From CAZBSE01 sp964578625 (lineage in GTDB: Bacteria; Actinomycetota; Humimicrobiia; Humimicrobiales; Humimicrobiaceae): a stretch of DNA of 8,257 nt. Shown in pieces: positions 1-6,532 of the stretch (the first letter of the stretch is position 1; each line of letters begins with the position of its first letter). Below the pieces are notes generated by a model. The model ran no database searches and had not been told where the DNA came from. It saw only the letters and a list, made by a program, of their open reading frames with translations. Made by a program: the position numbers and the translations under genes. The stretch covers positions 1-8,257 of the forward strand of contig CAZODQ010000032.1 in NCBI GenBank assembly GCA_964578625.1, read 5' to 3'.

Positions 1-6
1 GAAGAG

Positions 7-39
7 ATGGTTCAATGGTACTGACGTAATGGTTCAATG
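7..39. repeat. Two direct copies of an 11-bp repeat, possible IS end
   Basis: The 11-mer ATGGTTCAATG occurs exactly at 7-17 and 29-39, a period of 22 bases (about two helical turns). Shortly after comes GTTTTACA, ending at 55. IS21-family elements carry repeated TnpA (IstA) binding sites of this sort near their ends and often finish in a TTTACA-like tip. This is therefore read as the possible end of an element whose body lies left of the window. No transposase gene is visible, so the assignment is inference only; the repeat itself is certain. Confidence 0.35.
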
Positions 40-282
40 CTGGTGAAGTTTTACATAATGCATCTTTAGGTAATTTTATATTACTTTTCATTGAATAAAA
101 TTCTTATTTCCAAAAACTAATCCTTATTTATTTAAGATTATACTATTTTTAGTACAATATTATAATAAAGATATATTCTCCAATAATTCTTATACTATTA
201 ATTCATTACATAAATTATTGATTTATTTTATGTTTTTAATTTGATAAAAAATTTCTGACTTCACAAATAAAATGTTGCTTTA

Positions 283-335
283 TGTACATTTTTATGTTAT
301 GTTCATTGTTAATGAACAATATAAAAAGATGTACA
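283..335. promoter_or_regulatory. 53-bp imperfect palindrome, candidate AbiEi operator
   Basis: The sequence is symmetric about base 309. The outer arms TGTACAT (283-289) and ATGTACA (329-335) pair perfectly. The inner arms TGTTCATT (300-307) and AATGAACA (311-318) also pair perfectly around the same centre. Counting the spacers, 20 of 26 positions are complementary. The 3' arm ends at the ribosome binding site AAAGGA (335-340) of the AbiEi-family gene, and a possible -10 box TATAAA (320-325) lies inside the palindrome. AbiEi proteins are known to repress their own promoters by binding inverted repeats, so an autoregulatory operator is likely. A role as an mRNA hairpin near the ribosome binding site is the alternative. 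Confidence 0.55.
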
Positions 336-347
336 AAGGAATAAAAA

Positions 348-1385
348 ATGGTTAATAAAATTGAAGATAATATTTTCAATCTAGCAATTGATGAATTTAA
401 TAAAGATAAGAAAATCAAGTTAAAAATAGAAATCAAAAAAGATGGAAAAAATATTCGCGGTTTTAGATTTGATAAACTAGTAAAATTTAGATATCAAAAA
501 AAAGACCTACTTTATTGCGTTGAAATAAAACAACACATTAATAATTCTGTTATTGCTCTTCTATTACAATATAATAAAATACTCCCATACCCTTTTCTTC
601 TAATAACAAGGCATGTTAATAACAATAAAGCTGAAGAATTAAAAAAAAATGGAATTCAATTTATTGACACTGCCGGTAATGCTTATATTAATTACTATCC
701 AATTTATATTTTTATTAAGGGTAACAGAACCCCTGATATATTTATTAGAAATACAAAACACCGCGCTTTTGAACCTAGCGGACTAAAAATAATTTATGCT
801 CTGTTGTGTTATCCTGATTTGATAAAAAATCCATACAGGCATATCGCAGAAATTGCCAATGTTTCTCTTGGCACAGTCGGATGGACAATAAATAATTTAA
901 TTAATTTAGGCTTCATAATAGAAATGGGCAATAGAGGTCGAAAACTATTAAAGAAAGAGGAATTGTTTAATAGGTGGTGTATAAATTACAATGAGAAATT
1001 AAGATTAAAATTATTAATAAATAAATTTGTAGGACCAAAAGATTGGTGGACTAGTTATAAATTGAATTCAAAACTCGCTCAATGGGGAGGAGAAGTTGCT
1101 GCAAATAAATTGATAAAACATATAAAACCGCAAGATATTATCATTTACACTGACCGAGAAAAATATCAAAAGATTATAGTTGAAAATAAATTACGCAAAG
1201 ACATTAATGGAGACACTGAATTTTTTGAAAGATTCTGGAAATTTGACAAAAGTAACAAATCTAAGGAAATAGTAAATACAATATTAATCTATGCAGATCT
1301 AATTAATACTGGCAATCAAAGAGTTATAGAAACATCTAGGATTATTTATGAAAAATATATCAATAAATATATCAGGGAAACTTAA
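348..1385 (+). CDS. AbiEi-family antitoxin / winged-helix transcriptional regulator (COG4861-like)
   Basis: This is probably the antitoxin and autorepressor of a type IV toxin-antitoxin or abortive-infection pair, acting in the cytoplasm on its own promoter. Residues 1-140 form an alpha/beta region containing VEIK (58-61) and a conserved-looking IDTAGNAY segment (106-113). A winged helix-turn-helix follows at about 145-205, with IAEIANVSLGTV (166-177) as the recognition part. The C-terminal half has WGGEVAANKL (246-255) and a YADLINTGNQR segment (315-325), which match my memory of the AbiEi_2 / COG4861 family. The start ATG is supported by AAAGGA seven bases upstream. The winged helix is central, unlike the N-terminal one of classic short AbiEi proteins. 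The gene is very AT-rich compared with the genes to its right, which suggests transfer. It overlaps the toxin gene by 38 bases, so the two are surely cotranscribed. Family assignment is firm; biological activity is inferred. Confidence 0.85.
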   Translation: MVNKIEDNIFNLAIDEFNKDKKIKLKIEIKKDGKNIRGFRFDKLVKFRYQKKDLLYCVEIKQHINNSVIALLLQYNKILPYPFLLITRHVNNNKAEELKKNGIQFIDTAGNAYINYYPIYIFIKGNRTPDIFIRNTKHRAFEPSGLKIIYALLCYPDLIKNPYRHIAEIANVSLGTVGWTINNLINLGFIIEMGNRGRKLLKKEELFNRWCINYNEKLRLKLLINKFVGPKDWWTSYKLNSKLAQWGGEVAANKLIKHIKPQDIIIYTDREKYQKIIVENKLRKDINGDTEFFERFWKFDKSNKSKEIVNTILIYADLINTGNQRVIETSRIIYEKYINKYIRET

Positions 1386-2202
1386 TAGTCCATATATTGC
1401 CGCGATTGAAGAAATAAAAAAAGTAACTGTTTCTCTTAAGATACCATTCTTTATAGTTGGTGCATTAGCAAGAGATATTATAATGGAATATTTTTATGAA
1501 ATCAAAGCGCCTAGAATGACTATGGATATTGATCTGGGAATTAAAGTTTCAGACTGGAAAGAATTTAACCAACTAATTGATACTTTAGAAAAATCTGGGG
1601 AGTTTAAAAAAACAGAAGAAAAACATAGAGTTTCTCACGGTGATATCTTTATTGATATAGTTCCCTTTGGAAATATATCCAATAAAAATAAATGTATTAG
1701 TTGGCCTCCTAAAAAAGAAGTTGTTATGTCCGTTATGGGGTTTAATGAAGTTTATAATTATTCAACTTTAGTTAGATTGAAGGGTAAACCAACATTGGAT
1801 GTTAAAGTACCAACACTTCCAGGTTTGTCAATGTTAAAGCTATTTGCTTGGAAAGATAATTTTCCCAATAGATCAAGAGATGCAGAAGATTTATTATTCA
1901 TTATGAAGAATTATGAAAACGCAGGGATTTCCGAGAAATTATATAAATCAGAATTACAATTACTAGAAACTGAAGATTTCGATAATCAAGTTGCTGGAAT
2001 TGTACTATTAGGAAAAGAAATGAGTAAGATATGTACAACTCAAACTATCAAACATTTAAAAAAAATTATAGATGAAGAAACTTTTGAGAATTCTGACTTT
2101 AATTTAATTAGAGACATGTTGTTTTCTAAAAGAGATAGCTTTAATAGAATTTTATATTTGTTAAAAAAACTAAGAGAGGGTATCTATTATCAACGAGACT
2201 AA
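1348..2202 (+). CDS. AbiEii/AbiGii-family nucleotidyltransferase toxin (COG4914-like)
   Basis: This is a predicted toxin of the DNA polymerase beta-like nucleotidyltransferase superfamily, the partner of the upstream AbiEi-family regulator. The fold signature is VGALARD (37-43), followed by RMTMDID (56-62), giving the metal-binding pair D60 and D62; the third acid is D103 in IDIVPFG. A WPP motif (119-121), MSVMGFNE (127-134), LKLFAWKD (163-170) and RSRDAEDL (175-182) follow and match the AbiEii pattern of a basic motif, then a D..D motif. All key residues are present, so the enzyme should be active. Related toxins (AbiEii, MenT) bind GTP or add nucleotides to tRNA 3' ends; the target here is unknown. 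The start ATG lies 38 bases inside the regulator gene with only AGG (1338-1340) as a weak ribosome binding site, so translation is probably coupled. No clear plus-strand terminator follows. Confidence 0.87.
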   Translation: MKNISINISGKLNSPYIAAIEEIKKVTVSLKIPFFIVGALARDIIMEYFYEIKAPRMTMDIDLGIKVSDWKEFNQLIDTLEKSGEFKKTEEKHRVSHGDIFIDIVPFGNISNKNKCISWPPKKEVVMSVMGFNEVYNYSTLVRLKGKPTLDVKVPTLPGLSMLKLFAWKDNFPNRSRDAEDLLFIMKNYENAGISEKLYKSELQLLETEDFDNQVAGIVLLGKEMSKICTTQTIKHLKKIIDEETFENSDFNLIRDMLFSKRDSFNRILYLLKKLREGIYYQRD

Positions 2203-2431
2203 AATATTTAAGATTATTCTATTTTTCGAAGTCTAATATTTTCTTTCAAAAATAATTCGAAATTTCATACTTCGATAAACTTATAAAAAAAGACAATCCA
2301 ATAAAGGACTGCCTTTTTAGTCGACTGGAACCCAAACAACAATTAGAACTTAGCAATTTAAAAATAAATTGTCAATATTTATAACGAACTAATTACACTT
2401 TAGCGTAAAAAATAATTCCTATATAAAATCT
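2203..2431. other. Convergent intergenic region between the AbiE-like operon and pfkA
   Basis: This 229-base gap separates two convergent transcription units. It contains the pfkA terminator (2285-2318). A 7-bp AT-rich inverted repeat CAATTTA/TAAATTG with a four-base loop sits at 2354-2371. A distant inverted repeat TCGAAGT (2226-2232) / ACTTCGA (2269-2275) has a 36-base loop and is too loose to call a terminator for the plus-strand operon. I see no gene in it. The change from very AT-rich accessory DNA to the richer housekeeping block happens across this gap. Confidence 0.6.
2285..2318 (-). terminator. Rho-independent terminator of pfkA (minus strand)
   Basis: Read on the minus strand, GGCAGTCC (2313-2306) pairs with GGATTGTC (2299-2292) around a six-base loop, using G-U wobbles at two positions. 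A run of seven T (2291-2285) follows. An A-tract before the stem extends it by pairing with the T run. Read on the plus strand, the two wobbles become A-C mismatches, so the structure is much weaker in that direction and should serve mainly pfkA. It lies about 114 bases beyond the pfkA stop codon. Confidence 0.75.
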
Positions 2432-3463
2432 CTAATGCAGGAGTTTGGACAATTTATAAAGCTCTTTATCTAAAGGCTTTGTCTCCTTAAACGCTTCCTC
2501 CAGTGAGACTGAGGTAATTTTACCATCCCTCATAACTGCCATCTGGCCAAATTTTCCTTCATGAACTAACTCTACCGCTTTTGCCCCCAGCCTTGTGGCG
2601 ACGACCCTGTCAAAACCTGTCGGTCTTCCGCCCCTCTGAAGGTGACCTAATATGACCACCCTGGTACTGTGGCCTGTTCTTTTTTCTATTTCTTTGGCAA
2701 CGACATTACCAATACCACCAAGCTGAACGTGGCCGAAAGCATCGAGCTTATCCGAAGCTGTTATCTGACCTTTTTCCTGGGCAGGTTTTGCCCCTTCAGC
2801 AACTGCGATGATGGTAAAGTCCTTACCCCTCTCTCTCCTCTTTTCTATAACCTCTGCTATATCATCGTAACTAAAGGCGACCTCTGGGATCAAAATGATG
2901 TCAGCTCCTCCGGCAATCCCTCCATTCAGGGTAAGCCAGCCCGAGTCTCTTCCCATTATTTCCACTATCATCACCCTGTGGTGCGAGCAAGCTGTTGTGT
3001 GAAGTTTGTCGAGGCAGTCCGTTACAATTTCAAGCGCTGATGCGGAGCCAATGGCATAATCGGAATAATTGATATCATTATCTATGGTCTGAGGGACACC
3101 CACGCCCTTTATACCGTACTTGGTAAGTTTGGTTATGACACCATTGGTATCATCCCCGCCTACTGCTATTATAGCATCTAGCTCCAGCTTCTTTATATTG
3201 TCTTTTACTTTCTCCACGCCATTCTCTATCTTAAAAGGATTGGTCCTGGATGTTCCTATAATGGTACCTCCCTCTGCCAGTATTCCTGAAACCATTTCCC
3301 TGTCCATTTCCACAAACTTACCTTTTATAAGGCCTTCCCATCCGTCTAAAATACCGATCACCTTATAACCATATTCCGATGCTTTGGCATGAATCGCCTT
3401 AAAGGCTGCATTTATTGCCGGGGAATCCCCTCCGCCGGTCAAAACACCTATTTTCTTTATCAT
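2432..3463 (-). CDS. pfkA: 6-phosphofructokinase
   Basis: This cytoplasmic glycolytic enzyme phosphorylates fructose 6-phosphate at C1. Numbering from the upstream ATG at 3469, it shows TGGGDSPAIN (11-20), GGDDT (104-108), TIDND (128-132, catalytic base D130), MGR (172-174), VAEG (223-226) and HLQRGG (276-281). The cofactor site is mixed: D107 stands where E. coli PfkA has Gly104, as in PPi-dependent enzymes, but Q127 stands where ATP enzymes have Gly and PPi enzymes have Lys. TGGGD instead of TSGGD also points to the group III / mixed-substrate branch. The effector arginines of E. coli (R21, R25) are replaced by K24 and A28, so classical allostery is doubtful. I place the start at 3463 because GGAGG (3476-3472) is eight bases from it but only two bases from the ATG at 3469. 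The gene has its own promoter and terminator. The family is certain; the phosphoryl donor is open. Confidence 0.95.
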   Translation of the reverse strand: MIKKIGVLTGGGDSPAINAAFKAIHAKASEYGYKVIGILDGWEGLIKGKFVEMDREMVSGILAEGGTIIGTSRTNPFKIENGVEKVKDNIKKLELDAIIAVGGDDTNGVITKLTKYGIKGVGVPQTIDNDINYSDYAIGSASALEIVTDCLDKLHTTACSHHRVMIVEIMGRDSGWLTLNGGIAGGADIILIPEVAFSYDDIAEVIEKRRERGKDFTIIAVAEGAKPAQEKGQITASDKLDAFGHVQLGGIGNVVAKEIEKRTGHSTRVVILGHLQRGGRPTGFDRVVATRLGAKAVELVHEGKFGQMAVMRDGKITSVSLEEAFKETKPLDKELYKLSKLLH

Positions 3464-3470
3464 ATCCATA

Positions 3471-3480
3471 TCCTCCTTTT
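3471..3480 (-). promoter_or_regulatory. Ribosome binding site that decides the pfkA start
   Basis: The minus strand reads AAAAGGAGGA over 3480-3471, a near-perfect anti-16S match. Two in-frame ATG codons follow, at 3469 and 3463. The first is two bases from GGAGG and the second eight bases, which is close to ideal spacing. The protein starting at the second ATG begins MIKKIGVLTGGGD, the usual beginning of bacterial phosphofructokinases. Confidence 0.75.
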
Positions 3481-3496
3481 ATAACAAAAAAAAATC

Positions 3497-3526
3497 TTTA
3501 TATCTAAAAAAGATAGCTTCTGTCAA
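3497..3526 (-). promoter_or_regulatory. Sigma-70/SigA-type promoter of pfkA
   Basis: On the minus strand a perfect -35 box TTGACA (3526-3521) is followed after 18 bases by TATAAA (3502-3497). Transcription would start near 3490, giving a leader of roughly 25 bases before the pfkA ATG. The promoter sits in the 88-base gap after gatB. No GC-rich hairpin ending gatB is visible there, so read-through from gatCAB is also possible. Confidence 0.65.
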
Positions 3527-3557
3527 AGTTAAGATTATATTAATTTATATTAAATAA

Positions 3558-5009
3558 TCAACTTAATTTCTTAGTTATAATATCATTTACCATCCTTGGA
3601 TTTGCCTTACCCTTAGTTTTGGCCATTACCTTTCCGATCAAAAAGCTTATGGATTTCTTATTGCCCTTTTTGAACTGTTCAGCCGGGCCGGGATTATCCT
3701 TTATTACCTCTTCAACAATGGACTTCAGTAATCCCTTATCACTTATCTGCTCCAGCCCCTTTTCTTTTATAATACTGCCGGTATCCTTTCCGGTTGTAAA
3801 CATCTCCTCAAACACAGATTTGGCGGTCTTCGAGCTTATTTTCCCTTCATCAACTGCTTTAAGCATACTACACAGTTTCTCAGGAGTGACTTTGCTTTCA
3901 TTAATTGTTATCTTCTCTTTATTCAAAAGTGCACTGAAGTCTCCCATTATCCAGTTAGCTATATTCTTGGGGTCCCCGTAATACTTACAGCATTCTTCAA
4001 AATAATCTGCCAGATCCCTGCTGTTGGCTATAAAGCTGCTGTCATACGCTGACAGATCATACTGCTTTTCAAATCTCTTGATTTTTACCGAAGGCAGCTC
4101 CGGAATTGTTTTTTTAATATCCTCCACTACCATTTCTTCTATATACATGGGGACAAGATCAGGCTCAGGGAAATACCTGTAGTCGTGGGCCTCTTCCTTA
4201 AAGCGCAGCGGTTTGGTGGTCTCCGTCTGGCTGTCATAATGCCTTGTCTGCTGTATCACCTTCCCGCCGTCTTCCAGGACTTTGATCTGCCTTTTAACTT
4301 CATACTCCAGTCCCTTCTGCAGAAACTTAAATGAGTTTAAGTTTTTAATCTCTGTTTTAGTGCCTATCTTATCCTCCCCTTCTTTTCTTACCGAAACATT
4401 GGCATCGCACCTGAGGCTGCCCTCTTCCATGCTGCAGTCGCTGACATCCAGGTATAAGATCAAATTCCTAAGGTTTACCATATATTCCTTTGCCTCCTCA
4501 GGCGATCTTATATCCGGCTCGGTGACAATCTCTATAAGGGGGGTCCCGGCCCGGTTAAAATCAACTATGCTGGCTTCTGATTCGCTTATCCTCCCGGTCG
4601 CCCCTGTGTGTATCAGTTTTCCGGTATCCTCCTCCATATGCACCCTTGTGATTCCCACTCTCCTGACATAATCTCCCATATCAACATCCAGATAGCCCCT
4701 GGTCCCCAGAGGCAGATCGTACTGTGAAATCTGGTAGTTTTTAGGCATATCGGGGTAGAAATAATTCTTCCTGTGAAAAATAGTATATTTTTGGATATCG
4801 CAGTTCAATGCCAGTGCGATCTTTATGGCATACTCCACTGCCTTTTTGTTAGTGACAGGGAGTGAACCAGGATGCCCCAGGCACACCGGACAGGTATATG
4901 TGTTTTTTTTCTGGCCGAATGAAAGCCTGCACCCGCAGAACATCTTGGTATTAGTAAAAAGTTCGACATGGGTCTCAAGACCTATAACAGATTCATATTT
5001 GTCTTTCAT
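3558..5009 (-). CDS. gatB: Asp-tRNA(Asn)/Glu-tRNA(Gln) amidotransferase subunit B
   Basis: GatB is the tRNA-binding and kinase subunit of GatCAB. It activates the misacylated Glu-tRNA(Gln) or Asp-tRNA(Asn) with ATP, and ammonia from GatA then completes the amidation. The N-terminus has the signature VIGLETHVEL (8-17). Four cysteines, C25, C27, C40 and C43 (CGC ... CPVC), form the expected zinc site. MEEDTGKL (near residue 125) and the glutamate-rich catalytic cradle follow, then DYRYFPEPDL. The C-terminal part from about residue 340 is the helical and YqeY-like tRNA-binding tail. At 483 residues the protein is full length. The start ATG has GGAG only two bases upstream, an unusually tight spacing, but the protein begins where the family normally does. 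It follows gatA after a 50-base gap and is probably cotranscribed with it. Confidence 0.97.
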   Translation of the reverse strand: MKDKYESVIGLETHVELFTNTKMFCGCRLSFGQKKNTYTCPVCLGHPGSLPVTNKKAVEYAIKIALALNCDIQKYTIFHRKNYFYPDMPKNYQISQYDLPLGTRGYLDVDMGDYVRRVGITRVHMEEDTGKLIHTGATGRISESEASIVDFNRAGTPLIEIVTEPDIRSPEEAKEYMVNLRNLILYLDVSDCSMEEGSLRCDANVSVRKEGEDKIGTKTEIKNLNSFKFLQKGLEYEVKRQIKVLEDGGKVIQQTRHYDSQTETTKPLRFKEEAHDYRYFPEPDLVPMYIEEMVVEDIKKTIPELPSVKIKRFEKQYDLSAYDSSFIANSRDLADYFEECCKYYGDPKNIANWIMGDFSALLNKEKITINESKVTPEKLCSMLKAVDEGKISSKTAKSVFEEMFTTGKDTGSIIKEKGLEQISDKGLLKSIVEEVIKDNPGPAEQFKKGNKKSISFLIGKVMAKTKGKANPRMVNDIITKKLS

Positions 5010-5059
5010 CTCTCCAGTCCAGATATAAAGGTTGATAATTTAAAAAAACACCCAAATTT

Positions 5060-6517
5060 TTATAAGTCCGGCTTTCCGGTAAAACCTATTGCCTTCTCCA
5101 GGTTGTGAGCTGTCCTAAGTACATTGTCCTCCCGCAGTATATTTCCTATGATCTGCAATCCTATAGGCAGCCTGCCGCTTGAAAGCCCTGCAGGAATTGA
5201 AATCGCCGGCAGTCCTGCTAGATTTACCGGTATGGTGCAGATATCCGATAGATACATGGTCAGCGGGTCCTCTGTCCTCTCCCCGATTTTAAAAGCTGTA
5301 GTAGGCGAGGTGGGAGAGATAAGAACATCATACTTCCCGAAGGCTTTTTTAAAATCATTTATTATAAGGGTCCTTACTCTCTGCGCCTTTTCATAATATG
5401 CGTCATAATACCCTGCCGACAGACAGTAAGTGCCTATCATTATTCTTCTTTTTACCTCATTTCCAAATCCCTCCGCCCTGCTCTTTCTGTACATTTTACG
5501 CAGTGTCTTTTGTTCCATGTTCCTGTATCCGTACCTTACTCCGTCAAATCTTGAAAGATTGGAACTTGCTTCCGAAGGAGCAATGATGTAGTAGACACTG
5601 AGTGCATGTTCCAGACTGGGCAGAGAGACTTCTTCAACACTTCCGCCCATCTCTTCTACCAGTTTAAGGGCCATCTCAACTGCCTTTTTTACCTCCCTGT
5701 CGATCCCCTCCACCATCAGCTCACGGGGTACTCCGACTTTTATGTTTTTTATATCCTGCCTTAAAAACTTTTTATAATCCGGGACATCCGCGTCAATCGA
5801 TGTGGAATCATTTCTATCATGACCGCATATCACATTCAAGAGCGCTGCGCAGTCTTCCACATCCCTGGTAAGCGGCCCTATCTGGTCCAGAGAAGAGGCA
5901 AATGCCACCAGCCCGTACCTGGATACCATCCCGTATGTAGGCTTAAATCCCACAACCCCGCACAGTGACGCCGGCTGCCTTATTGAACCGCCCGTATCGG
6001 ACCCGAGCGAGCATACGGCTTCTCCCGCTGCAACACTGGCCGCCGGGCCTCCGCTGGATCCCCCGGGCACCCTGCCTGTATCCCATGGATTCCTGACCGG
6101 CCCGAAATTGGAGTTTTCATTGGACGAGCCCATGGCAAACTCATCCATGTTTGCTTTTCCTACCAGTATAAATTTTTGTCTTTCAAGTCTCTCTATTACT
6201 GTGGCATTATATACCGGGATATAATTTTCCAGTATCTTGGATGCACATGTAGTAGTAACACCCTTTGTGCATATATTGTCCTTTATGGCCAGAGGTATGC
6301 CGGTAAAATCAGATACTACACCTCCGGTGCCTATGATTCTGTCGAATTCTCCTGCTTTTTTAAGGGCATTTTCTTTTTCCAGCCTGATATAAGAATTGAG
6401 TTTCTCTTCCACATCTTCGATCCTGGAGTAGATGCTTTCCGTAATCTCGGTGCAGGATATCTCTCTTTTTACAAGCTTATCTTTCAACTGGTGCGCAGTA
6501 AGATAGTTGATCTCCAA
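5060..6517 (-). CDS. gatA: Asp-tRNA(Asn)/Glu-tRNA(Gln) amidotransferase subunit A
   Basis: GatA is the glutaminase subunit of GatCAB: it releases ammonia from glutamine and channels it to GatB. It belongs to the amidase-signature family and carries the whole Ser-cisSer-Lys triad: K79 in LAIKDN, S154 in PGGSSGG, and S178 in GSDTGGSIR. These fall at the numbers I recall for Staphylococcus aureus GatA. Other family blocks are GKANMDEFAMGSS (120-132), VVGFKPTYG (188-196) and, near the C-terminus, a GLPAISIPAG segment. At 485 residues it is full length. Translation starts at a TTG codon preceded by AAGGAGAG (6528-6521) with five bases between GGAG and TTG. No ATG fits better. The start lies 12 bases after the gatC stop, so the two genes are translationally close. 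Confidence 0.97.
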   Translation of the reverse strand: MEINYLTAHQLKDKLVKREISCTEITESIYSRIEDVEEKLNSYIRLEKENALKKAGEFDRIIGTGGVVSDFTGIPLAIKDNICTKGVTTTCASKILENYIPVYNATVIERLERQKFILVGKANMDEFAMGSSNENSNFGPVRNPWDTGRVPGGSSGGPAASVAAGEAVCSLGSDTGGSIRQPASLCGVVGFKPTYGMVSRYGLVAFASSLDQIGPLTRDVEDCAALLNVICGHDRNDSTSIDADVPDYKKFLRQDIKNIKVGVPRELMVEGIDREVKKAVEMALKLVEEMGGSVEEVSLPSLEHALSVYYIIAPSEASSNLSRFDGVRYGYRNMEQKTLRKMYRKSRAEGFGNEVKRRIMIGTYCLSAGYYDAYYEKAQRVRTLIINDFKKAFGKYDVLISPTSPTTAFKIGERTEDPLTMYLSDICTIPVNLAGLPAISIPAGLSSGRLPIGLQIIGNILREDNVLRTAHNLEKAIGFTGKPDL

Positions 6518-6532
6518 AATCTCTCCTTACTA
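6518..6532 (-). promoter_or_regulatory. gatC double stop merged with the gatA ribosome binding site
   Basis: On the minus strand the gatC stop TAG (6532-6530) is directly followed by an in-frame TAA. That TAA is the beginning of the gatA ribosome binding site TAAGGAGAG (6529-6521). Three bases later comes the TTG start of gatA. The arrangement couples the end of gatC to the start of gatA and supports TTG as the real start. Confidence 0.6.

Larger units (their letters stand above)
1..347. other. AT-rich intergenic region upstream of the AbiE-like operon
   Basis: I see no credible gene here: the only open frame is short, antisense and of low complexity. The left edge carries two copies of an 11-bp direct repeat (7-39) followed by a GTTTTACA tail ending at 55, which may be the relic of an insertion-sequence end. 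Bases 60-270 are plain AT-rich sequence without a recognisable element. The last 70 bases hold a long palindrome (283-335), a possible -10 box TATAAA (320-325) and the ribosome binding site AAAGGA (335-340) of the next gene. Confidence 0.7.

Noticed and set aside
1..347. CRISPR array or phage attachment site at the left edge
   Set aside because: Only two 11-bp repeats are present, the spacing is far too short for CRISPR, and no tRNA gene or integrase is visible.
236..436. 66-residue minus-strand open frame in front of the AbiEi gene
   Set aside because: It is low-complexity, overlaps the start of the well-supported plus-strand gene and the palindrome, and has no recognisable motif.
2226..2275. 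Inverted repeat TCGAAGT / ACTTCGA as terminator of the AbiE-like operon
   Set aside because: The 36-base loop is too long and no T-run follows on the plus strand.
2347..2375. TTGACA on the minus strand (2375-2370) as a promoter downstream of pfkA
   Set aside because: The best -10 match at 17 bases is TAAGTT, only three of six, and no gene lies downstream on that strand before the AbiE operon.
2669..3040. Plus-strand open frames opposite pfkA, gatB, gatA, the protease gene and ligA
   Set aside because: All are antisense to strongly supported genes, lack family motifs and show the composition of shadow frames.
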